Shown: positions 45,334-54,727, counted from the first letter of the stretch. The stretch is DNA of 64,000 bases from Allocoprobacillus halotolerans (GCF_024399475.1 NZ_CP101620.1:1531608-1595607), one strand, 5' to 3'. Numbers and translations: made by a program. Notes: generated from the letters alone by a model not told the origin.

Positions 45334-46110
45334 AAATGATTTGATATTTTTTTAAAGCATTGTAAATACCATCATGATCAATATCATCAGTCACATCATC
45401 ACTATGGCTTTTGACTTCATCATTGGCATTGCCCATCGCAATACCAATATGTACACATTCTAGCATATCTATATCATTATGCCCATCTCCAAAAGCCATT
45501 GTTTCTTCAATCTTGATATGGTATTGTTTTAAGATTTCTAAAATACCATTTTGTTTGCCACCCTCACGTGGAATAATGTCAATGGCTAAATCATGCCAAC
45601 GGGTATGTTGACAATGGGGCATTTGTTTTAAGATAGCCTTTTCCTGTGCTACAGTGACATCATAGGGAATCACTTGATAGATAGGATGTGTTAAACCACG
45701 TTTTAAATCACCAAGATCAGGTAATGGTGTAGAAATGGCGTTTTGGACTTTTTCGACAGCTTGATTGTGATAATTGATATACATTTTCTCGTCTTCAACA
45801 AAAATACAAGGAAATGGCTTTTCTTCAATAAGATTCAAAACTTGCTGAATATCTTGTTGATGGATTGGTAAAGCATAAATCACACCATCTCTGTTATAAC
45901 AATATTGTCCATTTAATGTAATATAACCTTCAAATTCTAAATTTTCTAAAGGTAAATCTTTGATTTCAGAAATATGTCTACCCGTTGCAATAAAAGTATA
46001 AATTCCTTTTTCTTTCAGTATTTTTAATGCTAACTTAGTAGATTCCGGAACACTTTGACTATGATGGGATAATAAGGTTCCATCAATATCAAAAAAATAG
46101 CTTTAATCAT
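45332..46110 (-). CDS. Cof-type HAD-family phosphatase, frame broken near the start
   Basis: About 259 aa when restored. The start ATG at 46110 follows GAGGTG on the minus strand. A missing base in the run at 46091-46097 turns the motif I text MIKAIFFDIDGTLLSHHSQ into another frame. Downstream FIATGRHISEIKDLP (motif II) and ETMAFGDGHNDIDMLECVHI (motif IV) are intact. It is a soluble phosphatase of unknown substrate, divergent from the GDPD gene. Confidence 0.82.
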
Positions 46111-46166
46111 TTGTAACACCTCGCATTTATAGTATAATATTATAGCATAGTGCAGGTGATAAAGAT

Positions 46167-46856
46167 ATGAAATTATTAGCTCATCGTGGATATAGTGCGC
46201 ATTATCCCGAAAATACAATGGAAGCTTTTATTCAAGCCTATCGAAGAGGTTTTGATGGGGTGGAAACCGATGTTCATATGACTAAAGATGGTAAACTTGT
46301 TTTGATTCATGATGAAACCATTGATCGTACCAGTAATGGAAGTGGTTTTATTCAAGATTATACTTATAAACAATTACAGGATTATTCATTTTCTTATGGT
46401 TATCCAGGTTATTATCCGTTGCCATTATTGGAAGATTTATTGGTATTGATTCAAGGAAAACCATTTGTTGTGAATATTGAATTAAAGACTGATGTCATTG
46501 CTTATCCAGGCATTGAAGAAAAGGTTTATCAGTTAGTTCATGAATTGGGCGTAGAGAAACAGATTTATTATTCTTCGTTTTCTTTAACTTCTGTTTTAAA
46601 AATGCAAAAACTTGATCCAAAAGCTTATGTTGGATATTTAATGGAAGAACATTATGAACAAAAATATCAAGAATTATTAAAACATCATATTCGTGCTTTT
46701 CATCCCCGTTATGATTTTTTAGATAAACAAACTATCACAACATTAAAAAGACATGGGATTCAAATTGCTTCATGGACAATTCCCGATTTCACTGAATATC
46801 AAAGATTAAAAGACTTAGGAGTGGATATACTAATATCAAATGAATATTTGAGGTGA
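46167..46856 (+). CDS. Glycerophosphodiester phosphodiesterase
   Basis: 229-aa GDPD-family enzyme releasing glycerol-3-phosphate from deacylated phospholipids. The catalytic HRGYSAHYPENTMEAF and the metal site GVETDVHMTKDGKLVLIHDE are at the N-terminus. VNIELKT carries another metal Glu, and the C-terminal IASWTIPD is typical. No signal peptide is visible, so it is cytoplasmic (UgpQ-like). The spoVT-like gene begins eight bases after its stop. Confidence 0.9.
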   Translation: MKLLAHRGYSAHYPENTMEAFIQAYRRGFDGVETDVHMTKDGKLVLIHDETIDRTSNGSGFIQDYTYKQLQDYSFSYGYPGYYPLPLLEDLLVLIQGKPFVVNIELKTDVIAYPGIEEKVYQLVHELGVEKQIYYSSFSLTSVLKMQKLDPKAYVGYLMEEHYEQKYQELLKHHIRAFHPRYDFLDKQTITTLKRHGIQIASWTIPDFTEYQRLKDLGVDILISNEYLR

Positions 46857-46863
46857 AAGCGTA

Positions 46864-47381
46864 ATGAAAACAACTGGAATGGTTAGAAGAATTGATGATT
46901 TAGGAAGAATTGTGATTCCTAAAGAAATTAGAAAACAACTGATGTTGAAAGAAGGCGAAAGTGTTGCTTTTGCAGTAGAACACAATCATATTATTTTGAC
47001 AAAGTTTTCGATGTTATATAAATTAAGTCCAACAATTCAAATCTTATTGGAAAGATTGTATAGCAAGTATCATAATACATTTTTATTATGTGATAAAAAA
47101 TGTATCGTTGTTTGTTCATCAGATGGTTTGGCTAAATATCAAAGACGTGATTTAACAAAGGATTTTTTGTTGCAGTTAAAGAAAAATGAACAACAAATAG
47201 AAGTCGCTATGGATTTTTTGGTAAAGAGGAAAAAGTGACGATTTTTCCATTGCTTTATGAACAACAAATACAAGGGGCTTTATTGATGTTAAGTCATCAG
47301 ACACCTTATTACTTAATGGATCAGGCATTGCTTGATTTTGTGAAAGATATTATTGAGGAGGAAATAGAATCGTGCGTTTAG
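46864..47381 (+). CDS. spoVT: SpoVT-like AbrB-family sporulation regulator, frame broken
   Basis: The N-terminal AbrB swapped-hairpin DNA-binding domain is GMVRRIDDLGRIVIPKEIRK. A GAF-like C-terminal domain follows. One missing T at 47214-47219 breaks the frame. Restored text is AMDFFGKEEKVTIFPLLYEQ and runs to the stop at 47379-47381, about 172 aa versus 178 in Bacillus SpoVT. SpoVT modulates sigma-G genes in the forespore. The location directly before rqcP (yabO) matches the spoVT neighbourhood in Bacillus, though yabM and mazG are absent here. Confidence 0.82.
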
Positions 47382-47644
47382 ATAAATTTTTAAAAGTATC
47401 AAGAATTATTAAAAGAAGAACCTTATCTAAGGAAATGAGTGAAGCATCACGTGTGAAAGTGAATGGCAAGATTGCAAAGCCATCAACCAAGCTCAAGATT
47501 GGTGATATCATTGAAGTAGAATTTGGGCGTAGTCTTTTGACTGTCCAAGTGAAAGAATTAAAAGATCATGTCTTAAAGGATGATAGTCATATGTTATATG
47601 ATATTATTGAAGAAAAGAGGAAAGAAGAGGTTACGATTTTGTAG
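47372..47644 (+). CDS. rqcP: S4-domain RNA-binding protein RqcP (YabO)
   Basis: 90-aa S4-fold protein that acts with RqcH in ribosome-associated quality control, stabilising peptidyl-tRNA on 50S subunits for alanine tailing. MRLDKFLKVSRIIKRRTLSK and VKVNGKIAKPSTKLKIGD form the S4 motif. It starts at GTG 47372, overlapping the end of the spoVT-like gene. In Bacillus it is followed directly by yabP, yabQ and divIC. Here a 5.2-kb island separates them. Confidence 0.9.
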   Translation: MRLDKFLKVSRIIKRRTLSKEMSEASRVKVNGKIAKPSTKLKIGDIIEVEFGRSLLTVQVKELKDHVLKDDSHMLYDIIEEKRKEEVTIL

Positions 47645-47653
47645 CCTTTTTTT
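47636..47653. repeat. 18-bp direct repeat at the left island junction
   Basis: ATTTTGTAGCCTTTTTTT contains the rqcP stop codon. The same 18 bases recur at 52856-52873 at the right junction. This pair is either a target duplication or attL/attR cores of the insertion. Confidence 0.8.
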
Positions 47654-47671
47654 CTTCTAAAAACAGATACT

Positions 47672-47780
47672 AAATTGAGAAAAACTGCATAAATACAATA
47701 TTTATCAACAAAATAACAAAAAGAAAACAAGAAAAATTACAACAAATGAAAGAGCCTTGTGTAACGACTTATAAAGAGAA
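47672..47780 (+). repeat. 109-bp terminal inverted repeat, left copy
   Basis: Runs from AAATTGAGAAAAACTGCA to ACGACTTATAAAGAGAA. It is the reverse complement of 52751-52859 with two mismatches that I can see (about 107/109). The inner end contains the first 11 codons of an ORF (MKEPCVTTYKE) that is complete only in the right copy. At the left the reading then departs to unrelated sequence. Confidence 0.88.
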
Positions 47781-47852
47781 CTGGGTTTACACTACGCATA
47801 TCTTCGCTGTCAATCGTTGTACATTTCGTTGTAAATCACGCTATCATACTTC

Positions 47853-48026
47853 TCATTTCTTTATTTGCCCAACTCCTGAGGCATGAGCGTATAAGTTGAG
47901 TGTGATTGTTATGTTAGAATGTCCCATAATATACTGTAAATTCTTTGGGTTGTCTTTGAGTTCTGCCTGTTCAATCATATGTTTCAGTATCGTTGTATGA
48001 TTTTCTTCGTCCAATGCCTGTACCAT
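47853..48026 (-). pseudogene. Tyrosine recombinase (integrase) C-terminal fragment
   Basis: The minus strand encodes about 57 aa, including LKDNPKNLQYIMGHSNITIT followed by LNLYAHAS. This is the box II end of phage/ICE integrases, with the conserved GHS and the nucleophile Tyr. The catalytic Arg region and N-terminal domains are missing, and a stop lies just upstream. It is a remnant of an integrase that may once have mobilised this island, and is inactive as it stands. The rest of the stretch up to 48290 has only broken frames. Confidence 0.6.
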
Positions 48027-48137
48027 TTTTATCGTTGGTGCAACCTATCTTTGTAGCCAATACAATGCCTTTTGTAAAGTGTAAGGCTCTGGCTTTGTGG
48101 TTAAGCGTATCGGTTCTCTGTTTTCTCCTACAAATCA

Positions 48138-48299
48138 AGCCCAATCATCATTCGTTTTCCATTGACTTTTCGGTTTATCGTCCTCTCTGTCAACAAAGCG
48201 GACATAATGATTGATGATAGAAAAAGAGGTGCGTTCAGCGTCACGATAGGTCAGTAAATCTACAACTGTATAATAGGCTCGTTCATTCTTCAATTCCTC
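48138..48299 (-). other. Unrecognised coding remnant
   Basis: A minus-strand frame reads ERAYYTVVDLLTYRDAERTS and continues SFSIINHYVRFVDREDDKP to a stop near 48138. Composition looks protein-like and not random. I do not recognise the family, and an intact start is not clear (an ATG after GGAGGAATT is in another frame). It is probably a fragment of the same former integrative element. Confidence 0.35.
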
Positions 48300-48304
48300 C
48301 AATC

Positions 48305-48337
48305 AAAAAAGGCAACTACCATATTTGATAATTGCCT
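48305..48337 (-). terminator. Possible terminator downstream of the surface protein gene
   Basis: On the minus strand AGGCAA and TTGCCT flank a loop of about 16 bases and run into six Ts. It lies about 185 bases past the surface-protein stop. The stretch between (48338-48521) shows no gene. Confidence 0.5.
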
Positions 48338-48521
48338 ATACTTACATTTCTGCAAAAGAAAAAGACAATCAATCTCTTATTTGAAATCAACTGTCTTTCC
48401 TATGTCTTATTCAATTTTATGTGTTAAATGAGTGCCTTTTAGTTAATACCCTGTTAAAAGCGGTTTTGCCTTGTAAATACAGCATTTCGCTTTTTATCTT
48501 TCAAGATTTCTAAAAATCTTC

Positions 48522-51500
48522 CTATTTATGCTCCAACGCTTTCTTTTTCTTTAATACCGTTAATACAGCGATACCAAGTGCACTCATGGAAAGCAGAACA
48601 GTAAATAAACCTGTATTTGTTTGATCGCCTGTTTTTGGTGCTTTATCTGTTGTATCAGGTTTTTCTGGCTTATGTGGGTTAACTGGAACTTTTTCTTTTA
48701 CAGTAACCTTTATCGTCTTTGTTGTAGAAGCGCCTTTACTATCTGTTACTTTATATGTAGCACTATATGTTCCTGCCTTTGATGTATCAACTTCATTCTT
48801 TAAGATTTCGATTTTTCTTGTAAGGTCGCCATCTTCCTTATCAAATGCAGTTACATCTTTGAGTGAGTCAAATGTATCACCAACCGTTAGTGTTTTATTC
48901 TTTGCGTTGATTGTTGGAACATGATTTAATTCTTCTATTTTGGGATTGACTGTTACATATATTGTCTTTGTTGTAGAAGCACCTTTACTATCTGTTACTT
49001 TATATGTAGCGCTATACGTTCCTGCCTTTGATGTATCAACTTCATTCTTTAAGATTTCGATTTTTCTTGTAAGGTCGCCATCTTCCTTATCAAATGCAGT
49101 TACATCTTTGAGTGAGTCAAATGTATCACCAACCGTTAGTGTTTTATTCTTTGCGTTGATTGTTGGAACATGATTTAATTCTTCTATTTTGGGATTGACT
49201 GTTACATATATTGTCTTTGTTGTAGAAGCACCTTTACTATCTGTTACTTTATATGTAGCACTATATGTTCCTGCCTTTGATGTATCAACTTCATTCTTTA
49301 AGATTTCGATTTTTCCTGTAAGGTCGCCATCTTCCTTATCAAATGCAGTTACATCTTTGAGTGGGTTGAATACATCTCCAACAATTAAAGTTTGATTTTT
49401 TGCGTCAATTACTGGAATTGCGTTCCATTGCGCATATAGAGTTAAATCAGTTTCAACTATGTCTTTATTAAAATCCCACAGATTTTCTAATGCGGATTCT
49501 TTATACCAACCAATAAGTTGATACCCAACTTTTGTTGTTTGAGGTTCAGTGATTTTAGTACCATATTTAACATCATTTAAGTCAGCAACCTCTGTACCAC
49601 CATTTTCTTCAAAGATTACATCGTAAGCATGAACATTCAAATACCATTCTCTTTGGATTCCATTGGATAAATTAACACTTCGATTATCTACAAAAAATGC
49701 AGTATCTGTCGAAGCAAACTGTGATACAGGAGTTGTATCTTGTTTTGTCTGCAAGAATGCATAACTTTGTTCATAAGATTCTTGTGCATTACTTGATGTA
49801 TAAGAAGCTCCTGTACTAGAAGACACAGTTTTTTCTACTATTAATTTGGCTCCAGCCATAGTTGTTAGATTTCCCGCTGAGTTGAAATTACCTAAGATGG
49901 TATTATCTCCCAATAAATCTAAAGTTCCAGTCGTTCCTATTGTAACATTTTGTACGTTATTAAATATTTCTCTTGGACCATTGGTACTCGTTGCACTTCC
50001 GTTGTATTCCCTTACATGTTCTAATAATGAACCGTTTGTGATATTTACATTATCAAAATCATGAATAGTTGTAATTGTATTGATTCCTTCGACAACATTC
50101 ACATTCGCTTTATAACTCTTATCATATTCATTTTTAGTTCCACTTGTTGCCATACGGTTATACAAATCACTGCCGACTGAATCAATATTACGATCAGCTC
50201 CTCCACCATATAAATTCACGGTAACTAAACCTTTGACTTGGGCATATTTACCTTGTGTATGAAGTCTTACTCGTGTATTTAAAAGATTGATTGTTACCGC
50301 TTTTTGGCTAACTACTTTATTGTCTTCATTTCCTTTTCCACCACCGTATACATTTGGTGTTCCATCTATATTTCTTAAAGTTATCTCTGTAGTTCCATCT
50401 ACATTAGCCTTTTCTTCACCAGCACCGTAAATATCTCCAAAATTTCCATTCTCATAAGTAATGCTTACATTTCCTTTAACTCCTGCTGATTTAGAATTTG
50501 TAAAACTCCCAGACCCTGCACCATAAATAGTCGTATTGTTCTTTGACATATCATAATTTTTGACCGTGATATTCACATTTCCGCCAACATAGGCATCTCC
50601 TTTTCTGGCTATACCAGCACCATAAATATTTTTACCACTATCTTTTACAGTGTCATGATTAATCGTAACATTGCCTGTTACAATCGCATTAGCATTGCTT
50701 CCATCACCGCCACCATAAATATGTGGTTTGCTTGTTAATTGTGCGTTCTGAATAGTAATATTTGTATTTCCTACTACATTAGCGGGATTTTGGGACTTAT
50801 AAACACTAAGACCACCACCAAATATTTGTGTACATGTTCCAGTTACGATTACATTGGTATTACCTGTAACATCACTATCAACTCCACCGCCATAAATCTT
50901 AGTGACTAATAATGTTCCATTGTTTTCTATATAAGTATTTCCAATAACATCTTCATAATAACCACCACCAAAGATAGCCCCGCTATATTTAGATGTGTCT
51001 TCATTTGTTTGAACACCACTTCCAATTACAAGTCTATGTGTATTCGCAACGATAACAAACATAGATAATAAATATTGACTACCACTAGGTTCAACTTCTA
51101 ACATTAAATTATCCAGTGTTAAATCGCTTTCTAAAGTAATACTAGCAGTATTTTCTTTTGCAGTACTTCCTTTTGCCATTCGCAAAATAGAAGTATCTTT
51201 ATTTTCTCCAGAAATCGTGATATTGTATGCTGGACTATGCCAATCTTTTGGTAATTGTACTTCTCCTACCAAAATAAAAGAATCTCCATCTTGAGCTTGT
51301 GTCATAGCGTCAGTAAAGGATAATGCATTTTCTGCACTTTCTCCATTTGCAAGTCCAACACTTTGTTGAGCAACATAAATAACACTATCACTTAATGCAA
51401 GTTCTTCATTTACAATTTTATTGTTCTTCTCAATCATTTCGCTATCTGACGAAATAATATCTGGTTCTGTACTCAATATATTGTTATCCGTTGTTTCATT

Positions 51501-51635
51501 AACGTTTTCTTGTTCTGTTTCATTTTGCACATTATCTTTTGCATAAACAATAGCATAAGAACCACTAAAAACTGTGGACAAAACTAAACTTATTACAAGC
51601 ATGATTGACATTCTCCATTTAATTTTAGCTTTCAT
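48522..51635 (-). CDS. LPXTG-type cell-wall-anchored surface protein with beta-helix and tandem Ig-like repeats
   Basis: 1037-aa secreted, wall-anchored protein. A signal peptide with core MLVISLVLSTVFSGSYA leads. A long region (about 150-550) of imperfect repeats of the form IYGGG--GNV-I, with many Gly and Asn, suggests a beta-helix adhesin fold. An InlB/Flg_new-type repeat follows (GYQLIGWYKESALENLWDF, TLYAQW). Then come three nearly identical 83-residue Ig-like (DUF5011-type) repeats around VGDTFDSLKDVTAFDKEDGD, and the sortase signal APKTGDQ with a hydrophobic stretch and KKKK tail. The start at 51635 has GAAAGGAG upstream. Longer in-frame sequence crosses the inverted repeat and lacks a site. 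Its promoter appears to be switchable. The likely role is adhesion or host interaction, by inference. Confidence 0.88.
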   Translation of the reverse strand: MKAKIKWRMSIMLVISLVLSTVFSGSYAIVYAKDNVQNETEQENVNETTDNNILSTEPDIISSDSEMIEKNNKIVNEELALSDSVIYVAQQSVGLANGESAENALSFTDAMTQAQDGDSFILVGEVQLPKDWHSPAYNITISGENKDTSILRMAKGSTAKENTASITLESDLTLDNLMLEVEPSGSQYLLSMFVIVANTHRLVIGSGVQTNEDTSKYSGAIFGGGYYEDVIGNTYIENNGTLLVTKIYGGGVDSDVTGNTNVIVTGTCTQIFGGGLSVYKSQNPANVVGNTNITIQNAQLTSKPHIYGGGDGSNANAIVTGNVTINHDTVKDSGKNIYGAGIARKGDAYVGGNVNITVKNYDMSKNNTTIYGAGSGSFTNSKSAGVKGNVSITYENGNFGDIYGAGEEKANVDGTTEITLRNIDGTPNVYGGGKGNEDNKVVSQKAVTINLLNTRVRLHTQGKYAQVKGLVTVNLYGGGADRNIDSVGSDLYNRMATSGTKNEYDKSYKANVNVVEGINTITTIHDFDNVNITNGSLLEHVREYNGSATSTNGPREIFNNVQNVTIGTTGTLDLLGDNTILGNFNSAGNLTTMAGAKLIVEKTVSSSTGASYTSSNAQESYEQSYAFLQTKQDTTPVSQFASTDTAFFVDNRSVNLSNGIQREWYLNVHAYDVIFEENGGTEVADLNDVKYGTKITEPQTTKVGYQLIGWYKESALENLWDFNKDIVETDLTLYAQWNAIPVIDAKNQTLIVGDVFNPLKDVTAFDKEDGDLTGKIEILKNEVDTSKAGTYSATYKVTDSKGASTTKTIYVTVNPKIEELNHVPTINAKNKTLTVGDTFDSLKDVTAFDKEDGDLTRKIEILKNEVDTSKAGTYSATYKVTDSKGASTTKTIYVTVNPKIEELNHVPTINAKNKTLTVGDTFDSLKDVTAFDKEDGDLTRKIEILKNEVDTSKAGTYSATYKVTDSKGASTTKTIKVTVKEKVPVNPHKPEKPDTTDKAPKTGDQTNTGLFTVLLSMSALGIAVLTVLKKKKALEHK
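48690..49440 (-). repeat. Three tandem 249-bp repeats inside the surface protein gene
   Basis: The phrase GTCTTTGTTGTAGAAG recurs at exact 249-base spacing (48714, 48963, 49212). Copies differ by only a few bases over the 83 codons. Such near-identity supports recent expansion and possible copy-number variation by recombination or slippage. Confidence 0.85.
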
Positions 51636-51661
51636 TTTTTCTACTCCTTTCTTGACTATTC

Positions 51662-51679
51662 TCAAAAAGTACACCTTTT
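51662..51679. repeat. 18-bp inverted repeat, surface-gene side (IRL of invertible segment)
   Basis: TCAAAAAGTACACCTTTT is the exact reverse complement of 51800-51817. It ends 26 bases before the surface-protein start codon, with only the ribosome-binding site between. Confidence 0.9.
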
Positions 51680-51799
51680 GCAAAATGCATAATCTGCCAG
51701 TCACAGTAAAAAATAACATCTTCAAGGCTGTTTAAAACGATAAAATCATTGAAAAACAGAGTATTTTAAACTATAATATAGATGATATAGTAGACTATT
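51680..51799. promoter_or_regulatory. Invertible promoter segment, currently in the OFF orientation
   Basis: 120 bp between the 18-bp inverted repeats. On the plus strand it contains TTGAAA (51749-51754), a 17-base spacer and TATAAT (51772-51777), a near-perfect sigma-A promoter. It points rightward, away from the surface gene and into the 3' end of the recombinase gene in antisense. On the minus strand I find no comparable promoter. Inversion would put the -35/-10 at about 51730-51702 facing the surface gene, with a leader of about 60 nt. Confidence 0.8.
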
Positions 51800-51817
51800 A
51801 AAAGGTGTACTTTTTGA
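51800..51817. repeat. 18-bp inverted repeat, recombinase side (IRR of invertible segment)
   Basis: AAAAGGTGTACTTTTTGA is the exact reverse complement of 51662-51679. It lies 14 bases beyond the recombinase stop codon. Confidence 0.9.
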
Positions 51818-51831
51818 TAGTTTAGAGCAAA

Positions 51832-52443
<612 letters not shown>

Positions 52444-52487
52444 TTATCACTCCTCCTTTGTCATGGATATAGTGAAATATCATAAAC

Positions 52488-52520
52488 AAAAAAAGCACCT
52501 TACTGTAAAAGTAAAATGCT
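52488..52520 (-). terminator. Terminator between the 67-aa ORF and the recombinase gene
   Basis: On the minus strand AGCATTTTAC (52520-52511) pairs with GTAAGGTGCT (52503-52494) with G-U pairs, and runs into seven Ts. Confidence 0.65.
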
Positions 52521-52581
52521 TCATTTGAAAAATATTTTGTTGTCTTATTTGTGTTCCATTTTTCCGTTGAGAAGATATGAC

Positions 52582-52785
52582 TTATTCCATAACTTGTAAA
52601 GAGTGCTGACGCATTGCATTGCAAACAGCTCTTGACAAGCTATGAGTGAAGTCGTTGATAAACGAACAAGCATCAATGAGATAGTCTGTTGTTTCACTAC
52701 ATAGAAAAAAGACGCTCTGTTTCAAGCGTCGTTCTTCTATAACTCTGTATTTCTCTTTATAAGTCGTTACACAAGGCTCTTTCAT
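52582..52785 (-). CDS. Small conserved-looking ORF, 67 aa, unrecognised
   Basis: Reads MKEPCVTTYKEKYRVIEERR and ends SRAVCNAMRQHSLQVME. Its promoter region and first codons lie in the right 109-bp inverted repeat. A truncated copy of the same start is in the left repeat. It has three Cys and a basic N-terminal half, with no membrane segment and no motif I can name. It has its own terminator upstream of the recombinase gene. It may be a regulator or accessory factor of the element, but nothing in the sequence proves that. Confidence 0.45.
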   Translation of the reverse strand: MKEPCVTTYKEKYRVIEERRLKQSVFFLCSETTDYLIDACSFINDFTHSLSRAVCNAMRQHSLQVME

Positions 52786-52859
52786 TTGTTGTAATTTTCC
52801 TTGTTTTCTTTTTGTTGTTTTGTTGATAAATATTGTATTTATGCAGTTTTTCTCAATTT
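52751..52859 (-). repeat. 109-bp terminal inverted repeat, right copy
   Basis: Reverse complement of 47672-47780 with two mismatches. It abuts and slightly overlaps the right 18-bp direct repeat, whereas the left copy starts 18 bases inside its direct repeat. The two ends of the island are therefore not symmetrical. Confidence 0.88.
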
Positions 52860-52873
52860 TGTAGCCTTTTTTT
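52856..52873. repeat. 18-bp direct repeat at the right island junction
   Basis: Same 18 bases as 47636-47653. Joining the two copies would rebuild rqcP stop-to-yabP spacing of about 60 bases. Confidence 0.8.
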
Positions 52874-52919
52874 GCATAAAAAAGTTTGAATCACATATGT
52901 TGATGTAGGAGGGTTGAAT

Positions 52920-53213
52920 ATGGATAATAGTTTACATTTTGAACAGACGCCTTATCATCATGTGTGTTTAAAAGATCGTAAGAGTTTAGAGTTAACGGGT
53001 GTTAAGAAGATAGAAAGTTTTGATGCTTATGAATTTTTGATTGAAACATCACTTGGTTATTTAAATATTACAGGAAGTGAGTTGACATTGGTACGTTTGG
53101 ATCAAGATCAAAATGAAGTCAGTATTCGTGGTAATATTGATAGTATTTCATATGTGTCTGATAAGAAAAAGCAACATCCTAAAGAAAAAATGTTTAATAA
53201 ACTCTTGAAATAA
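52920..53213 (+). CDS. yabP: Sporulation protein YabP
   Basis: 97-aa YabP/YqfC-family protein needed for spore formation. The text LELTGVKKIESFDAYEFLIE and GYLNITGSELTLVRLD matches the family core. ATG 52920 follows AGGAGGG. The in-frame TTG at 52914 is inside that spacing. In Bacillus it follows yabO. Here the island has cut it off, so it needs a promoter of its own or one supplied by the island end. Confidence 0.85.
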   Translation: MDNSLHFEQTPYHHVCLKDRKSLELTGVKKIESFDAYEFLIETSLGYLNITGSELTLVRLDQDQNEVSIRGNIDSISYVSDKKKQHPKEKMFNKLLK

Positions 53214-53623
53214 TGTCATTAATTATACAGTTTCAATGTCTTGTCTATTCTTTTTTGTTTGGTTTTGTGATGACAGGTGTTTATCATATCATTAATCGTT
53301 TTTTATATGGTATACCTTTATGGATAAGATATTTTTTACAATGTTTGATAGGGAGTGTCTTTGGAGTTTTATATTTTGCTGGATTAGTCTTTTTCAATGA
53401 AGGTGTTTTGAGGGGTTGCTTTTTTATTTTTATATTTCTTGGCTATTTGATGTATAGTCGTTATTATGCTTACTATCTTTTGTATGGCTTAGAGAAAATT
53501 GTACGTATTTTCAAAAGAATATTCTCACCTTTTATCTTCTTTTTTCGTTATATTAATGGTATAATACAAAAAAGAATAGGAAGGATGAAGAAAAATGGCA
53601 AAAAAGAAAACACCAAGATATAA
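53213..53623 (+). CDS. yabQ: Spore cortex biosynthesis protein YabQ
   Basis: 136-aa membrane protein with four or so hydrophobic segments (FLFGFVMTGVYHIINRFLYG, LIGSVFGVLYFAGLVFF and others) and a basic tail. The family is required for cortex formation and localises to the spore outer membrane. Its start overlaps the yabP stop (TAATG), and its end overlaps divIC by 29 bases. This is the classic yabP-yabQ-divIC cluster. Confidence 0.85.
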   Translation: MSLIIQFQCLVYSFLFGFVMTGVYHIINRFLYGIPLWIRYFLQCLIGSVFGVLYFAGLVFFNEGVLRGCFFIFIFLGYLMYSRYYAYYLLYGLEKIVRIFKRIFSPFIFFFRYINGIIQKRIGRMKKNGKKENTKI

Positions 53624-53888
53624 AAAACTCTTAGGCTTTGTCTATATTGGTATTTCTGCTTTGCTGATCTATACATTAGGAGTGAATGCTTATCGTGTCA
53701 TAGGACAAAAACAGCAACTTGCTCAATTAGAAGAAAGAAAGGCAGAATTGGAAAAGGAAAAGCAAGAATTATCTGAAGAAGTTGAACTTTTAACGGATGA
53801 TGATTATGTTGCCAGATACGCAAGAGAGCAATATATTTTTCCTGATGATGACGAAGAGGTTATTAAATTACCAGAAACAAAGAAATAA
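53595..53888 (+). CDS. divIC: Septum formation initiator DivIC/FtsB family
   Basis: 97-aa bitopic membrane protein of the divisome. A basic cytoplasmic start (MAKKKTPRYKK) leads to one membrane span (LGFVYIGISALLIYTLGVNA). A leucine-zipper coiled coil follows (QLAQLEERKAELEKEKQELS), then a short extracellular domain with YVARYAREQYIF. It pairs with FtsL and DivIB. It overlaps yabQ and ends in a terminator. Confidence 0.88.
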   Translation: MAKKKTPRYKKLLGFVYIGISALLIYTLGVNAYRVIGQKQQLAQLEERKAELEKEKQELSEEVELLTDDDYVARYAREQYIFPDDDEEVIKLPETKK

Positions 53889-53907
53889 GCTCGGGCTTAT
53901 TTTTTTG
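53884..53907 (+). terminator. Terminator after divIC
   Basis: AATAAGC (53884-53890) pairs with GCTTATT (53895-53901) and runs into seven or more Ts. It includes the divIC stop. Confidence 0.8.
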
Positions 53908-53929
53908 TCTTATCAAAGGAGGTTAGAAG

Positions 53930-54727
53930 ATGTTTGTGTCATTTTGTTTTCCAATGAAAACATTGCAACGTGAACGTGAAATTACTGTTTATTTGCCCGA
54001 TGATTATTACCAAAAAAGCAAGGATTATCCTGTGCTTTATATTCAGGATGGACAAAATGCTTTTTTTGATTATACATCATATAGTGGTGTAAGCTGGGGC
54101 TTTTTAGAATATGTGAAAGCAACAAAGATGGATATCATTTTGGTTGCTTTGCCATGTAATGAGGAAGGCTTTAAACGTATGGATGAATATGGACCTTGGC
54201 CTATTCATGAAGTGCTCTCTTATCAGGAAACACAACAAAAAGGAATGATTATAGGAGGCGAGGGAAAGGAATATATCAATTGGCTTAAAGATGAATTAAA
54301 GCCTTATATTGATCGACGTTTTCGTACGCAAAAGGATAATACAGGAATTGTAGGAAGCTCTATGGGAGCTGTTATTAGTGCTTATGCAGCTTTTCAATAT
54401 CCACAAGTTTTTAAAAAATGTGCCGCTTTATCAACAGCCTTCTGGTTTTATGTTGATGAATTTATAGATATCATTGAAAATCAGCAATATGACCAAGATA
54501 ATCGTTTTTATTTGGATTTAGGTGAATTTGAAAGTGGTGATGATCGTGTCATCAATCAATGGTACATTGAAAGTAATCAGGAGATTTATGAGCATTTAGA
54601 ACCTAAAGTTGAACATTTACAGGTTCATTATTTTGAAGGAGCGCATCATAATGAAAGCGAGTGGCGTCAAAGAGTTCCTTTATTTATGTCATTTTTGTAT
54701 GAGGAGGATGAATTATGTATCGAATGA
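53930..54727 (+). CDS. Putative esterase (esterase D / Fes-like alpha/beta hydrolase)
   Basis: 265-aa hydrolase of the putative-esterase family. YLPDDYYQKSKDYPVLYIQD is the usual beginning. The nucleophile elbow is GIVGSSMGAVISAYAA, the acid is probably Asp in the DLGEFESGDD region, and the His is in FEGAHHNESEWRQR. No signal peptide is seen. The substrate is unknown; relatives cleave siderophore or acyl esters. It overlaps the next gene by 13 bases. Confidence 0.8.
   Translation: MFVSFCFPMKTLQREREITVYLPDDYYQKSKDYPVLYIQDGQNAFFDYTSYSGVSWGFLEYVKATKMDIILVALPCNEEGFKRMDEYGPWPIHEVLSYQETQQKGMIIGGEGKEYINWLKDELKPYIDRRFRTQKDNTGIVGSSMGAVISAYAAFQYPQVFKKCAALSTAFWFYVDEFIDIIENQQYDQDNRFYLDLGEFESGDDRVINQWYIESNQEIYEHLEPKVEHLQVHYFEGAHHNESEWRQRVPLFMSFLYEEDELCIE

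Noticed and set aside
47993-48214. Plus-strand ORF of 73 aa in the island
   Set aside because: It has no ribosome-binding site and lies opposite the integrase-like and other minus-strand remnants.
48940-49395. Plus-strand ORFs of 77 and 68 aa with repeated sequence
   Set aside because: They are antisense shadows of the 249-bp repeats in the minus-strand surface protein gene.
51662-51817. Reading the 18-bp inverted repeats as a transcription terminator
   Set aside because: The repeats are 120 bp apart, with a strong promoter between them and no T tract pattern typical of a terminator.
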